From the NCBI GenBank assembly GCA_002633025.1, contig NMRB01000311.1, positions 355,959 to 419,958 of the forward strand: a DNA stretch of 64,000 nucleotides, written 5' to 3'. The notes under the pieces were generated by a model. It had not been told where the DNA came from. It saw only the letters and a program-made list of their open reading frames with translations, and did not search any database. Both the position numbers and the translations under genes were made by a program. The stretch comes from Notospermus geniculatus (taxonomy: Eukaryota; Nemertea; Pilidiophora; Heteronemertea; Lineidae). Below, piece by piece: positions 43,154-54,928 of this stretch (within the stretch, counting starts at the first letter, position 1; each line of letters opens with the position of its first letter).

Positions 43154-44670
43154 CTTAGAGTTATAAAGAATAGAACAGAAGATTTTATCAAATTGCACGA
43201 AATATAGATAGAAATTGAAATAACTGAAACAAAAAGTGTGAAGCTAATTTTTATTTGAAAAATAGTAACTAAGGCCGAAATTCTCACTACAGACACTGTA
43301 AATCCAGGTGACGCGTTACGAGTTTAGTATAGTGTTTACATGTTTAGCAACAAAACACAACCTAACACAATACGTGAATATAACTGAACACATTATTCAT
43401 GACAGGCGTTCTATCCGCCTAGAAACATTACGTCTAGGTGCCTAAAATGCCGAAATATTTCATTTGCTTCACTGTAAGTCTAAACACGAAGCTAAACGGG
43501 AATATGCAACACGTTTTAAACATCTAAACGCGTTTAGTTTTCCATTCTTTGGTGTTTAGAAATGATGACCTAAACATCCGCATCAAGAAAACAGTAAATT
43601 TACTGTTTTCTTAGTTCCTATCTTAATATTAATGAATCAATCCGCTTGTGCATCCATACTGACAGTTTTACCAGATTTACACCGTGCGCAGTCGTTGTTC
43701 TGAAGAAATTAATGCCTGTATTGTTGTTAGTGTCATAAGTGGCATTGAAATCCCTGTGTTCATCACTTGAGGTGTTCTTTTCCACAAAACTCACATCGAT
43801 AGCAGTAACTTGCCTTCATCGGTATTTGACGGCGCCCATCTTACCATACTCCACGACAGCGTTGAAATTTTTTGACGTCATCGGACGAAAATTTCAACAC
43901 TGCCATCGACGCTAGATCGCCATCTTGAAAACTTTGACGTCATCGTCGGTGGGCTGGTCTATCACGTGACACGAACTTCGTTTTCAAAATGGTATTATTT
44001 GCAGAAAACAGTATTTATCTTGTCGAAAATGAAACAGAATAACTTTATAATTACTTTATATCTACTCCATCGATGTTTGTATCACTCCATATCTTTATAC
44101 ACCTATCTTCAACGATCTATATTGTAAGCGTAGAAAACGAGTGATGGGGTGACCGCTTAACAATTGGAAGAATTTCTACTGTTCGCTCCGCGCTCGCACT
44201 ACTTTTCAAGATGGAAACCTAGCGCCGATACTAGTGGTGATATACTCTGATATCGCCACCTAGCGTCAAGTTTGGCNNNNNNNNNNNNNNCCCCAGGATA
44301 GTTGGTAACCAGTATGTATTTATCAACCAATCAGATGACAGTATGACGTAGAGTATACTGTTTACATCATGAGTCTCTTTAGATATCCACGTGGTGTGCA
44401 TAATGACGTCATCTTCTTGCCCAAGGGAAGGGGGTTACTCATAGGGTTAGGTCCCTTGCGACTAGGGCTAGAGGTTAGAATTAGGACTGGGATAGGGGTA
44501 GTGGTAGGGTTAGGGTTAGGCCCTTAAGGCTGGTTTAGGGATAGGGTTGGGTATGGGTAGTAATGTGATTAGGACCAGTATTAGAAAATAGGCTCAGTAA
44601 ATGACGTATACTATAGACATTAAACAAGTTTTCCGAATCACCCAAAGAAAAATTCCATGCCAGAGCGTAT
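43154..44670. other. No gene recognised; gap and short palindrome
   Basis: Contains a perfect 28-bp palindrome at 43586-43613 (AAGAAAACAGTAAA arm), a 14-N gap at 44277-44290, and degenerate TTAGGG-like repeats at 44440-44560 (GTAGGGTTAGGGTTAGGCCC), resembling a decayed interstitial telomeric tract. Confidence 0.5.
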
Positions 44671-44671
44671 A

Positions 44672-44765
44672 GCCCCGGTAGCGTAGTGGTTATAGCGTAG
44701 GTCCATTTAGGTTTAGTTAGCTTGGCATGTAGGTAGGCCCTGGATCGAATCTTCCTGGCGGTAGG
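44672..44765 (+). other. tRNA-like SINE head
   Basis: GGTAGCGTAGTGGTTATAGCG resembles an A box region and GGATCGAATCTTCC a B box, separated by a longer spacer than in tRNA. Probably a decayed tRNA-derived SINE. Confidence 0.4.
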
Positions 44766-44913
44766 CTACTATGCACTCTTTACAAAGTGCTATTTTATAC
44801 TTTTTTCCTTCATCTTCCAAGCGCTTTCATTCCTCTTGGCAATCTTCCGATTTCCAAGAGGAATGAAAGCGCTATTGGGCATTCAAGTAAAATGAGAATT
44901 TCGGCAATGTTAC

Positions 44914-45826
44914 GCTGAATGGGTCAATGTCGTCCTGGGTATACCTTATATTTACCCAGGATCATCCTGGGTAATCCTTTTCTTTACCCAGGACGATCCT
45001 GGGTAAACATAAGGATCCTTAACTTTACCCAGCTTGGGGATCCCGCCGAATCGCGCTGATCGTTCACCGGCATCCGAGGATTGGTAGGCCTACTGCGCAC
45101 GCGTAGCACTCACGAATTAGGCCTAAATGTGTCGTACAACATTCATGACATTTGTCGCGACGGAGCCTGCGATTTAGAATGTTTTGGCTGTTGGTTTCTA
45201 CTAACCAGCTGAAAGCCAGGCATTGTTTTTGAAAAAAAAGTTCTTCCAGTGCCGGACCACGGTCTGTCCACATTTTGGTCATCCGCTCCGTCTTCATCGG
45301 AAGAAGCATAGGGCCTACTTATACTCGGCATGTTTGAAGCTCAGTATACAAAAAAGAAAATATACGTGAAGGCTGGCCTAACTTGAATTTCGATCATTTC
45401 GGCCACTTCATTTCGGCCGTTTCGATCATTTCGGACACTTCATTTCGGCCCGTTTGGATCATTTCGTCCACTTCATTTCGGCCGTTTGGATCATTTCGGT
45501 CATTTCATCCCGGGTTTTATTATTACATGTAAGTGTAAAATATGAAAATAAGTGATTTTTTATATTAATTCTTCCATCCTATTTCGACCATTTCGAATTT
45601 TCGACCGTTTCGATCATTTCGGCCATTTCGTTCCGTTGCCAAATTCCATCCTCGAACGCAGGAGAACGATCAGCGCGATTCGGCGGGAATTCCCAAGCTG
45701 GGTAAAGTTAAGGATTCTTATGTTTACCCAGGATGATCCTGGATAAAGAAAAGGAATACCCAGGATGATCCTAGGTATACCCAGGTATACATAAGGTATA
45801 CCCAGGACGACATTGACCCATTCAGC
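44914..45826. mobile_element. Long-TIR fold-back element, full copy
   Basis: Ends GCTGAATGGGTCAATGTCGT and its inverse. Arms of about 150 bp contain ACCCAGGATCATCCTGGGTA units and CAGCTTGGG..CGCCGAATCGCGCTGATCG. The core includes a minisatellite (45385-45640). Same sub-family as 30031-30577. Confidence 0.85.
45385..45640 (+). repeat. CATTTCGGCC minisatellite
   Basis: Degenerate ~40-bp units built from TTTCGATCATTTCGG and CACTTCATTTCGGCC, lying inside the fold-back element. Confidence 0.8.
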
Positions 45827-46278
45827 CAAAGTTACTATTTTTCAAAGATAGAAATTGATATAATTAAGGAAACCTGTCAAATCCATCGCAACCCAACCCA
45901 CGCCAGTATTTCCTTAACGTGTCACTCTATGTATTAGGTTTTCTGTCTCGTGGCAGTTGATGTAACCTTTGGCTTTAGGCAACCTCGTTTACGCATGCTC
46001 GACAACACTGTTCAAATCTTATCTATTTGAACAAGATGACATTGTAAATGTCGTATGGTTCCCGATGTACAGGTGCTTCTTCCGGTACATGAATGGTACA
46101 TTGATAGAGATCAAGATACGTTGACAGAGATCAGATACATTGATGGAGATCAGGATACATTGACAGAAATCAGGGTACATTGACTGATGGATTACGATGA
46201 GGCCCATAGAACTTCATCTCACGCCAATAACTCATCCCGTAATTGACATTGACCTTGATCTTGATATCTGATGGTTCT

Positions 46279-46420
46279 AGGACAAATTGGTACTGGACAA
46301 AAGGTACCCGGACAAAATGTACCTAGGACAAAATGTACAAAAGGTAAAAATGGACAAATGGTACCTTTTGTCCGGTACATTTTGTCCTAGGTACGTTTTG
46401 TCCGGGTACGTTTTGTCCTG
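46279..46420. repeat. GGACAAAA..GTAC inverted repeat
   Basis: Left units GGACAAAAGGTACCCGGACA and onward mirror right units around a 20-bp centre. It probably represents a small MITE. Confidence 0.7.
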
Positions 46421-46424
46421 TCAC

Positions 46425-46690
46425 CATATCTGATCATCAAGGTCATTGCATAATCGAAATGGGCATTCTCAGTAACCTAAGTATGTCTGACATCATGCCT
46501 CTACATCTACCACAGGCAGAGATATTTCGAATTATCAAGTTTGACCTTGACCTTGATCTCTGATTATCGAAGTCGTTGCATAATCGAAATCGGCATCATT
46601 AATAACACTAGTATAGGTGATATCATGCCTCTATCTCTACCACAGGCAGAGATATTTCAAATTATCAAGTTTGATATATCAAAATCTCAT
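46425..46690 (+). repeat. Tandem duplication, about 135-bp unit
   Basis: Two units share TTGCATAATCGAAAT, ATCATGCCTCTA and CTACCACAGGCAGAGATATT. Confidence 0.8.
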
Positions 46691-47136
46691 GATATTTCAA
46701 TCACCCGGACACGTAAGGCTGAGAATTTTAACACAGTCCAGTCATTGGATAAGCAGGCATGGACTAAGACTTGTTTCATGTTGCTCAGTTGACAATATGG
46801 CAAGTTATCTCAAAATATCAAATATCAAATTATCAAATTTGTGATATCGATATCACCACGACCCCTACACCTCAAATGAAAAGTAATCATTCCATTCGAA
46901 TACTAAGGTATGAAAACCTATGGGTAGAACTTGTTTCTGTTGCTGTAGGTGCTAAAGGAGCCGAGTCGTGACATCAGATAAAAGCGTGACGGACAAAATA
47001 TCAAGTCTGATATGTTGATTACATCATGATGGAGGCATCTGAGGTTGAAAATGTTTAGCTCATTGGATTGCCCAGGTTGACAAACCGAGGGGTAGGATGT
47101 GTTACCGGGACTGTAGCTGTTGAAGGAGTGACAGAC

Positions 47137-47175
47137 GGACACACACACACCTGCACACACACACACACGCACGCA

Positions 47176-47207
<32 letters not shown>

Positions 47208-47219
47208 CACACACAGACA
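47137..47219 (+). repeat. (CA)n/(GCAC)n microsatellite
   Basis: About 80 bp of CA repeats with a central block of GCAC units. Confidence 0.95.
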
Positions 47220-47582
47220 CCATGACCAAAAACAATATGGTTTCCGATCTTGATGATGGGGAACCATAATTATCTGCGTTACCCATCAGACATTGAGACT
47301 ATTGTACATATAAAAGAATAAGCTGACGAGTGGTACCTTACTTGATGAAGGGTTAGTCATGCTTCGAAAGTGCGTTGAATTTCTCAAGTGATGAAACTAC
47401 AATGGCGGCCATTTCTGTCAGCTAAGGTTGCTTTGTAGTATCAGTCTATAGTCCAGGTGTTATTACTGGTTTGTTTGGGTTGGACAGGACACCAGTCTTA
47501 TCACGTTGGTTTCCCAATCCGTCGCCAGGGCATGAATACTGAGACATACCTCTGTAGTGGCACTTTAAACGCGCTAGCCACA

Positions 47583-48593
47583 TCAGCTGTCGCACATACC
47601 GCGTACGTCAGGTTCATTCATTTGAAGGGAATAAACAAGAACGATTTGTTTGTCCGTTAACAGAGGCCAAATGATGAGCTTGTTTGTTTTCGTCACGAAT
47701 AGCTGATAATGAATATGGACTTTCTTATCAATATCTAATTCAACTGAATACCAGTCATTTGAAAATTTGGACACATTGGTGTCTAGATCAAAAGATTGTG
47801 TAACGATGTATACCGTATGATCGAATTCTACATGATTTCTGTTGAGTATGTACAAACTGTACAATAAGGACAATTCCCCTAGCACACTTATAGTGTAATT
47901 CGTGCAGTTTTCTTTGTTTTTGAATCTGAATAGGCCAATGTACCCGGGCTGGTTATTTAACGGACTGATGATAAGAACATTTCCATTTACATCCCATTTA
48001 GGGTGAGGCAAAAAATTACTAGCATAAAATGTGCCCTTGAGCCGATAAAAGTGCAGCTTTCTCACAAACGCCGTCTGTAGACTAAATCCCATGTCAGACA
48101 CCTTATGCAGGAAGTAATGCATCTCACCGTTATTTCCATAATTGCAGTAAAGAGCAGTAATTAGGTATGTGGAAAAAAAGTAAAATCTTCTTCGCAGTGA
48201 TTTTTTTCGTACATTGCGGCATTTCGGCATGAAGGACATTATTTCCTTCTCTGCATATTGCTTTAGCATACGTCTATTTATTCCTGTTTTGTCAGCTATT
48301 AGCCAATCTTTGTGTGCATCAAACACAATGGAATCTTTGTATTCTCCTCGTATGATATTTTCCGTAAAGGAATCGAGTCTTGATACACTTCCTTTTTCTA
48401 CGTGATAGTTGACGTCAGAGTGAAACGAGTTCAACTTCGATGAATTGAAGGGTAGGACAAAAACATTTTTGTGGATAATCCCTATTGTTAAGACAATGGC
48501 CGCATCCAGCTCCATGTGGTAATGTATATGGTAGGCAGTCGTAGGAATAACAGGTGGTTTTCGGTTGTAGTTCAACCTCTTAGAATATCTCAA
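47583..48593 (-). CDS. Exon 2 of the PAN-orphan gene
   Basis: An open frame starting at TTG directly after an AG acceptor, so it is not an independent gene start. It ends TGA at 47583. A basic patch (CRNVRKKSLRRRF) is followed by hydrophobic FYFFSTYLITALY. The LIIWPLLTDKQ end matches the LIAWP end of paralogue 1. Confidence 0.7.
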   Translation of the reverse strand: MRYSKRLNYNRKPPVIPTTAYHIHYHMELDAAIVLTIGIIHKNVFVLPFNSSKLNSFHSDVNYHVEKGSVSRLDSFTENIIRGEYKDSIVFDAHKDWLIADKTGINRRMLKQYAEKEIMSFMPKCRNVRKKSLRRRFYFFSTYLITALYCNYGNNGEMHYFLHKVSDMGFSLQTAFVRKLHFYRLKGTFYASNFLPHPKWDVNGNVLIISPLNNQPGYIGLFRFKNKENCTNYTISVLGELSLLYSLYILNRNHVEFDHTVYIVTQSFDLDTNVSKFSNDWYSVELDIDKKVHIHYQLFVTKTNKLIIWPLLTDKQIVLVYSLQMNEPDVRGMCDS

Positions 48594-49812
48594 CTGGTAA
48601 ATGTTCTAACACGATTTGTGTGCAGAAAAGAACACAGTTTAAACGAAGGACCTTGGAATCTGCCCTCGATGCCACGACCCGTAGAGCCCTAGGATCATTC
48701 GTTTCATAGCAAGCCGTCGAGCTTTTGACGGCATATGGAACAACAAGGCCTTAAAAATCGATTACATTTATTTCAATGCTTACAGCCCTTAACTAAACTA
48801 CCATCAAGAATGATGGTGAAATACGACATAAAATCGCACTCGACGCAAGGGCCCAACGCACCGCGTAGCGGCCAACACCGAAGCTAGCCAAAGACTTGTC
48901 AGGGGTCAGTCAATAGAATTGGACTCATACGTGAAATGCGCTTAATGTTCAGATGGAATATACCGGACGGTTAGTTCACGTTTTTAGTGGCTGTGAACGT
49001 AGATGGGTACATTATGTAGCGATATACTGACAGATTTGCTGGGGACTTGCTCTGTGGATGTTGTAAAATGCGATTTTTGTAAGATTATTCTGATTTGTGA
49101 CGTCATTTCTATTATCATAAAATAAAATGTTGAGTAGCTGGGATGTATTTATAAACATTTATTCAGCAGCCACCATCATGGCCGGCTGGCGCATCGGTAG
49201 AGCGTCCGGCTATGAATCCGGGGCGCCGGGTTCGAGCCTTGCGATAGGCGTTTTTTTCACGCGTCTGTTTCTCTGTTTATTTGTTTTTGCTGAACACTTT
49301 TAGTCGCAGGACAAATATCTCCCCAGCCCTTCAATTTCCCTACAAATCTGCATTTGCTAATAAATACTTATAACCACAGACCCCTGTCAGCTGTCCTGCA
49401 CATTCAGAGAGACTTTTCACTAAAGTCTCTCTGAATGCAGGGGCAGCTGACGACCATCGACATTCCCCTCCCAGTCACCAAAAATATCAACACCCCAACT
49501 AACGTTCAAGACTACTGGACCCCATTTCTTTATAATACAAAAGATGCACAATGTATTTACCAGTCTGCTCCAAACTCTTTCAACCTTTGTTGTAGCCTCC
49601 GTGTTACACTGGAAGTTCATGTTAGTTAGAAGTTTGCACGATCGTCCAGTTCTATCATGATGATATGAATATTTCATGCATCCGTTGACGTATAAACAGG
49701 TTATTCCACATTCTGCTGGTGACTTGGCATTCCTGACAGATAGTTGACCATTTAATACCAAGTCATAAGTCAGGAGCTTGAAGAGTGCGAATGATACACC
49801 GATGACCGCCAT
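47583..49812 (-). CDS. Secreted PAN/Apple protein with orphan C-terminal domain (paralogue 2)
   Basis: Two exons join in phase 0: 49812-49561 (84 codons) and 48593-47583 (336 codons plus stop), giving about 420 residues. The start ATG has a good context (AACCATGG). The donor is CTG|GTAAAT at 49560 and the acceptor is TTTACCAG at 48594. Residues 1-23 look like a signal peptide or anchor (VIGVSFALFKLL). Residues 28-70 resemble a PAN/Apple module with Cys 35, 39, 45, 59 and 69. The remainder is beta-rich, with a WDVNGNVLII strand like an NHL or propeller blade, and is homologous to 42023-43153. PAN modules bind proteins or glycans outside the cell. The C-terminal domain is unknown to me. The joining is inferred from splice signals and phase only. 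Confidence 0.65.
49186..49258 (+). other. tRNA-like sequence in the intron
   Basis: TGGCGCATCGGTAGAGCG matches an A box region and GGTTCGAGCC a B box, followed by TTTTTTT at 49250. The acceptor and T stems do not pair properly, so I read it as a tRNA-derived SINE head or tRNA pseudogene. Confidence 0.5.
49386..49450. other. Long hairpin in intron
   Basis: About 30 paired positions with one mismatched interruption: GTCAGCTG..CCTGCA..ATTCAGAGAGACTTT against its complement, with a loop of about 5 nt. It could be a tiny fold-back repeat; the short loop argues against a typical miRNA precursor. Confidence 0.6.
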
Positions 49813-51106
49813 GGTTAGAAGGAATAATCGAGTTGCCCCTGAGATTTCGTGCGACAGGTCGCAATGGGGATCCTAGCTGTCGTAGAGGGCAGCACACCGA
49901 AACCCGGTCCTATGCAATGCACGCCTTTTGTTTGGGAAACTGATCAGGACTGGGATGTCAGTTTCTTATCAATATTTTTAACCACTAGTGACACCTATTG
50001 AGTAGTGGGCTAGGGTCCCCATTCTCTACTACTAGAGCGACATTCAATCATGAGTAAAGCGACATATACAGGGTGGTCCAAAAAAGCGCACAAGCACCCT
50101 CAGTCCCAAACCACTGGTATGAATGGTTAGAGAATCTAGAACAAAAATAAGACCAAGATACCTCAATTCGGACCAGTAGTTTTACCTCTAGAGCCATTTT
50201 TGTGAAGCAAAGTCAGTGGTCGTTAATAACTAACCTAACGGTGAACCACGAATTCAGCATGATTGACAAAGGGGATATGATAAATAAAAAGGCAATTTCC
50301 AGAATGTTTGCGAATTTTCGACCCCAACCGGGGTCTTCTTCAGGCTGGAACTTTACAATCCGAAACTCTAGAACAGACTGAGCTGAAACCCAAATGTAGA
50401 CCTGAAGTATCCCATCCAAACAGGACGTGACAGCAATTAAGGAAAGAAAAGAGTACAAGCCCCAAAAGTTGGTTGCTCAACCTAACAGAAATGTAATTAG
50501 TGAATGTAAGGCTTGACTAGGCTGAAGGGAAGGGGGTTTATAAAATATAGCTTGGAGGAATTAAACTGTAGTGGCAACATGATTACAATGTATTAACATT
50601 GGCCCTCTTTTTAGAACAAAACGTTATATTCATCGGTAACTAGCAATTAAAATGCTGATAATTATGGAGATCGAATGGTGCTAAAAGGCGTAGGGTAACT
50701 AATGTGTGGGGAAAAGGCAATCCATATTGTATGTGGCGTGAGACTACCTGGTTCGTATTCCCTCCGTCGAAACACAATGTATGCCTACTGAATCATGTCC
50801 TTCCTCAGTCAAAGTTCGTGTTATGGTAGAAACGACCAAGTTTCTAATAATTTTGAAATGGACAAGTCGCACTGAACCTCGCTAAAAGCATCTACACGCT
50901 TGTTATATCCCTTTGAAGTGCCGCATGAAACATCCGATCACGCTTCACATCAACGAAATTCCAACTTGGCACACGGTGGTCGGACATGTCCTGATGATGG
51001 CTGCGAATGGTCTGTCAAGTTGTAACAAATGGGATTTTAAAGCTGGTCCCAAGCAAGGTACGTGTGCCAGATAGGCCTACATGGCATCACGCGGTGCGGC
51101 TTTTTA
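49813..51106. other. Mostly non-coding; contains a Penelope-like tail
   Basis: Apart from 50265-50375, no feature is supported in this stretch. Confidence 0.4.
50265..50375 (-). repeat. Penelope-like tail with hammerhead-like core, copy 2
   Basis: Matches 2478-2590. The minus-strand core is CTGAAGA, stem GACCCC/GGGGTC with loop GGTT (GATT in the other copy), then GAAA. The stem is fully kept while the loop varies. Confidence 0.4.
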
Positions 51107-51234
51107 GAGAGTTTTCGCAAAGCCAACAAAACGCCAACGCGAACGCCAAACCCATTGTTCGATACCAAGAAGAGAGCACCGAACAATAGGATAGACGTTC
51201 GCGTTGGCGTTTCGGGGGCTTTGCGAAAACTCTC
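51107..51234. mobile_element. Fold-back MITE
   Basis: Inverted arms start GAGAGTTTTCGCAAAGCC and include AACGCCAACGCGAACG. The spacer is about 45 bp. Confidence 0.8.
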
Positions 51235-51740
51235 CATTGTCTCACTCGACGGGTGTGAAGAGCAAGGGACGATTAATCCCACATGCCCGAGGCTTAGACT
51301 GGTTCCCATCGTTGCTACAGACAGCAGCGCTGCGGGAGTGGAGCGGCAAAAACTGTAATCAGTCTAGCCGAGGCTGTATTCGAACCAGAGGCAAATACGG
51401 TCTGTCTATCAAGTCGTAGTCGTCGTCTGCAGATGTTAGACCCCACATGTTGGCCTACATTATGCTGACGTGAAATAGCATAAGCTCTAGGCTACTTCCA
51501 CCTATCCCAAGCCCACCAAAACCCCGGGTTTCTTGCGCGTACACCTTTTTTTTGCCGCGCCTAATAGACCCGTGTTTGAAACCCCTGGGTTATTAGACCC
51601 GCCGAGCTCGCCGTCATTAATTAGTTTAGTCACTACACACGAAATGAACTGAAAATAGGTGTAAGCGCACGGCGGGGTTTTTTCAAGCCCGGGGAGGAAC
51701 CGCGTCTACAAAACGCTTCAATTTGGAATGGGTGGAACTA

Positions 51741-51913
51741 ATGCCCGTTGTACACGGTAGGATTTTTTTGTACTAAAAATTATAAATGAGGCTCATGAAG
51801 GGTGATTTCGGTCATAGGCTACCGATTGCCTTGCTGAAAGGCATTGTGAACACCCATTTAGGCCCCATTTATAATTTTTAGTACAAGAAAATCCTACCGG
51901 GTACAACGGGCAT
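51741..51913. mobile_element. 173-bp MITE, family B, copy 2
   Basis: Same as 27138-27310 except two substitutions, with TA on both flanks. Confidence 0.9.
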
Positions 51914-52696
51914 TAGGCTATAAACTTTTTGATGATGTAACATCTATTGAATCCCGATGTGGTATTAGATGTATCAGCAAATTTGTGTAAAACTGACGAT
52001 AAAGTTTTGCTCCGTAAATGGCGACTGAATGAAACTGAGATCATTAAAAACATTATAATGCAATTAAAAAGGAGAAGGACAACTAGTAAGAATAGTCGTG
52101 TGGGTAACCAGTATAATTAAAGTGGTAGAAGATACTGGCGCCCCCCAAGAGCCATCACGTACTGTACTTCAATTGAGGCCCCTCTCTATCGAAGTCCAGT
52201 CGAGGTCGAACTAAGACAACCCCATGGCTGAATCCTCATTCGTGACACAGGGAGGTATAGAATAACGATTAGTTAAAGGGCACGAGCTTTCGTTGAAACT
52301 TTCGCCTCCTTAACCTGACCCGGACGCCACGCCAGGTGTGCGCTGGACAACGATGCTTGGAATACTCTCGCCAGGATGTTCACCCCATAGATTGTCACAC
52401 AATATCAAAAGCCGATATTGCCTATAGTCTGCGGTGACTGGCGGGAAATTGCTTGCATGTCGCCTGGTGTGCTGCTTGCTTTAGTCGGACCACAATAGTG
52501 ACGTAGTTCTCTGCAGTGGAGAGTCATTGTGGTTAATGTATTCATTTCCATTTTATAGCACTATTATGGGCGGTTATGTCCGCAAAAATTCAGTACAGAA
52601 GATTTATTTGTGAGTCTGAAACACATTTCTATGCCTAAACAGTTAATTCTATAACGTGAAACGATTATGTGTGACTCGCGAGATTTCTCTGTACCT
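51914..52696. other. No gene recognised
   Basis: No coding, RNA or repeat feature is supported. Confidence 0.4.
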
Positions 52697-52771
52697 GGTA
52701 ACAGATAATTGTTTCTGCGAGATTAAACACACAGAACAAAACACGTCTGTATATAACCAGAGCAGTTTCTG

Positions 52772-53343
52772 TGGCCGCTAAGCTCCACATGAAAGAAGTG
52801 TCCTCGAAATGACCAAACAAAACCCGAAGTTTGATGATACGCCTTGTCTTTGACTTTATCCAACGTACATGTATGCAACACAGCAGAAAGATAACAGCAA
52901 TGTACCACTACCAGCAGAAAGGTAGCCAAAAGTACATGTAAGGGTTCACTGAAAAGATATAAAGGTACTACACATAAGACATCAACCAATGCCAACCTCA
53001 TGACTAGACCGGCAGGTGCTGCCACCCTACGGTAGACAACGAAATTGACAGACCACGCTGCCAGACTGACAACTTGAGTTGGCGTCCTCGGTTAATCGGC
53101 CTCGCCAAACAACCAAACTGCTCAAACTAAGCATCTGATGGTTGAAACTACATCTATAACATCCTAAGAACTTACAAAAACTTTGGTGCCAATATATCCC
53201 GAACATAGACCAAATAATTTGGCATTCTTTAGCAAGAATAGCCCGCAGGCATAGAAATGTCAGAAAAATGTTGTCGTAGTGACCCAATTCCAGAAAGCCC
53301 GGAGAACCAGAGACGAGACCCGCCGAAGACACCGCGGCGCCAA
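52772..53343 (-). mobile_element. 572-bp insertion with 9-bp target duplication
   Basis: CAGTTTCTG flanks both sides (52763-52771, 53344-53352), so it inserted in one unit of the left arm. Inverted ends are weak (TGGCCGC and TTGGCGCCGC). The minus strand has an ATG near 53000 opening an 80-codon hydrophobic frame (ALVDVLCVVPLYLF, FLLVVVHCCYLSAVL), and an acceptor-like TATCTTTTCAG. The composition would fit a MULE-type element that captured host sequence. Confidence 0.55.
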
Positions 53344-53799
53344 CAGTTTCTGTACTTGCGTCGGATGTTATCGCTGTCGCGTGTAAGTCGTGTCGGATAA
53401 GTGCTGTCGGATAACTGCTACCGCGTATAAAGGTAACAGAGAAATCTTTCTGCATAGAGTTTAAACAGACAGAACAAAACGCGTGTATAACCAGAGCGGG
53501 TTCTGTAAACTTGCGTCGGATGATGATCGCTGTCGCGTGTAATTTGTGTCGGATAAAGCTGTCGGATAACTGCTAACGCGTAAGGTTGAACACCCCGCCA
53601 AAAGGCGGCGCTCGTGGTGTACAAATTATATTTTGAACATTTTTGGTCACTTTTTAATACTTTTAAAAATGCAAGAACCAGCGCGCCTTCAACAGACGAC
53701 AAGAATGCTCCAGGTGGTGGCAATGCTGGTGGTGGTTCTAATGCAGTTACCAACGGTAGGACTAGTCTTTCTGATCTTGGCCCCACCTGCTGCTGGCAT

Positions 53800-54015
53800 G
53801 GTTGGGCGAGGTACATGCCCTATTCGCCTTATCTCATTTCGCCTTCAAAAAGTATACATTTCGCCTTTTCCCGGTTGGCCTTCTCTCATTTCGCCTTCTC
53901 CTGCTTCGCCTTATCTCATTTTGCCTTTGTCTCTATTTGGCTTTTTCTATCTCGCCTTTTCTTATTTTGCCTCTGTTTCTTTTTGCCTTTTCTTTAGTTG
54001 CCTTTTCTAGTTTTG
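53800..54015 (+). repeat. TTTCGCCTT.TCTCA minisatellite
   Basis: Degenerate 12-20-bp pyrimidine-rich units around TCATTTCGCCTTTTC. The open frames across it reflect low complexity. Confidence 0.75.
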
Positions 54016-54244
54016 CTACCTTATTCCCATTTCACCATAATATTCCTTCTTTGTATTATTCACACTCAACCACATAACACAAAGACTGCAGTGCAAAATT
54101 TCACAGGGAACAACTGCTGGGGATATTTTGCCAAAAAACACACTTCAGGTGATGCACATAAATTGAATGATTTTTAAAAACTGCATTCCGTGAACTGAAA
54201 CTAATATTCTACGCCCAAACAGTTCCCAAAGAGTTATTCTGTGT

Positions 54245-54672
54245 GAGTGTTTTAACAAACATTTGATAATATTTATTAGCCGATTTTTAGAGTGTTCATA
54301 GGCAGAGAATAAGCATCTAGTACTTTCGTAAGACTAAAAATGAAAAAAATCACCGAAAGATTAAACAGCAGTATAGAGTGAGACATTTCCGATCTGTGGA
54401 TACCAATTTAAGTTCTAGATTCATCATGAATGAAGCGATCTGGAAACAGCCAAGCTGTGTTTTAACAAACATTCGATTATATTTATTAGCCGATTTAAAT
54501 TTAGAGTGTTCATAGGCAGAAAATAAGCATCTAGTACTTTCGTAAGACTAAAAATGAAAAAAAAAATCATCGAAAGATTAAACAGCAGTATAGAGTGAGA
54601 GATTTCCGATCATTGGATACCAATTTAAGTTCTAGATTCATCATGAATGAAGCGATCTGGAAACAGCCAAGC
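54245..54672 (+). repeat. Tandem duplication, about 214-bp unit
   Basis: Two units run from GTGTTTTAACAAACATT to GGAAACAGCCAAGCT with few differences. Confidence 0.9.
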
Positions 54673-54877
54673 TTCTCGTCAGGCCCCAAAATGTGTAGCC
54701 TACTGTAGAAATTGCCGATTGTGGCCCCTTTAAAATATGCACTAACATCTACTAAGTAACTCTTGTTGGGCCGTGTGCCAAAGTGGTTGTCGTGTCTCGT
54801 AGGTTCATTTTCGGTCATTTTCTGAAGGTAACACACCGAAATGTTTTGCGTTATAGGCATGTGTACTAAGCTGCGCA

Positions 54878-54928
54878 TGCTCAGTAGATCTTGCGCATGC
54901 CCAGTAGATCTTGCGCATGCCCATTAGC
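54878..54928 (+). repeat. Three TGCGCATGC..AGTAGATCT units
   Basis: 20-bp units each hold an NRF1-like TGCGCATGC core. This may be fortuitous within the transposon. Confidence 0.5.

Noticed and set aside
43198-43198. Independent gene start at 43198 (and at 48593)
   Set aside because: These begin with GTG or TTG directly behind acceptor-like sequence; they are exon interiors.
47055-47286. Cys/Val-rich frames near 47.1 kb
   Set aside because: They are translations of the CA/GCAC microsatellite.
53614-54077. Overlapping Phe/Leu/Ser-rich frames
   Set aside because: They come from the TTTCGCC minisatellite, apart from the short MQEPAR start at 53669.
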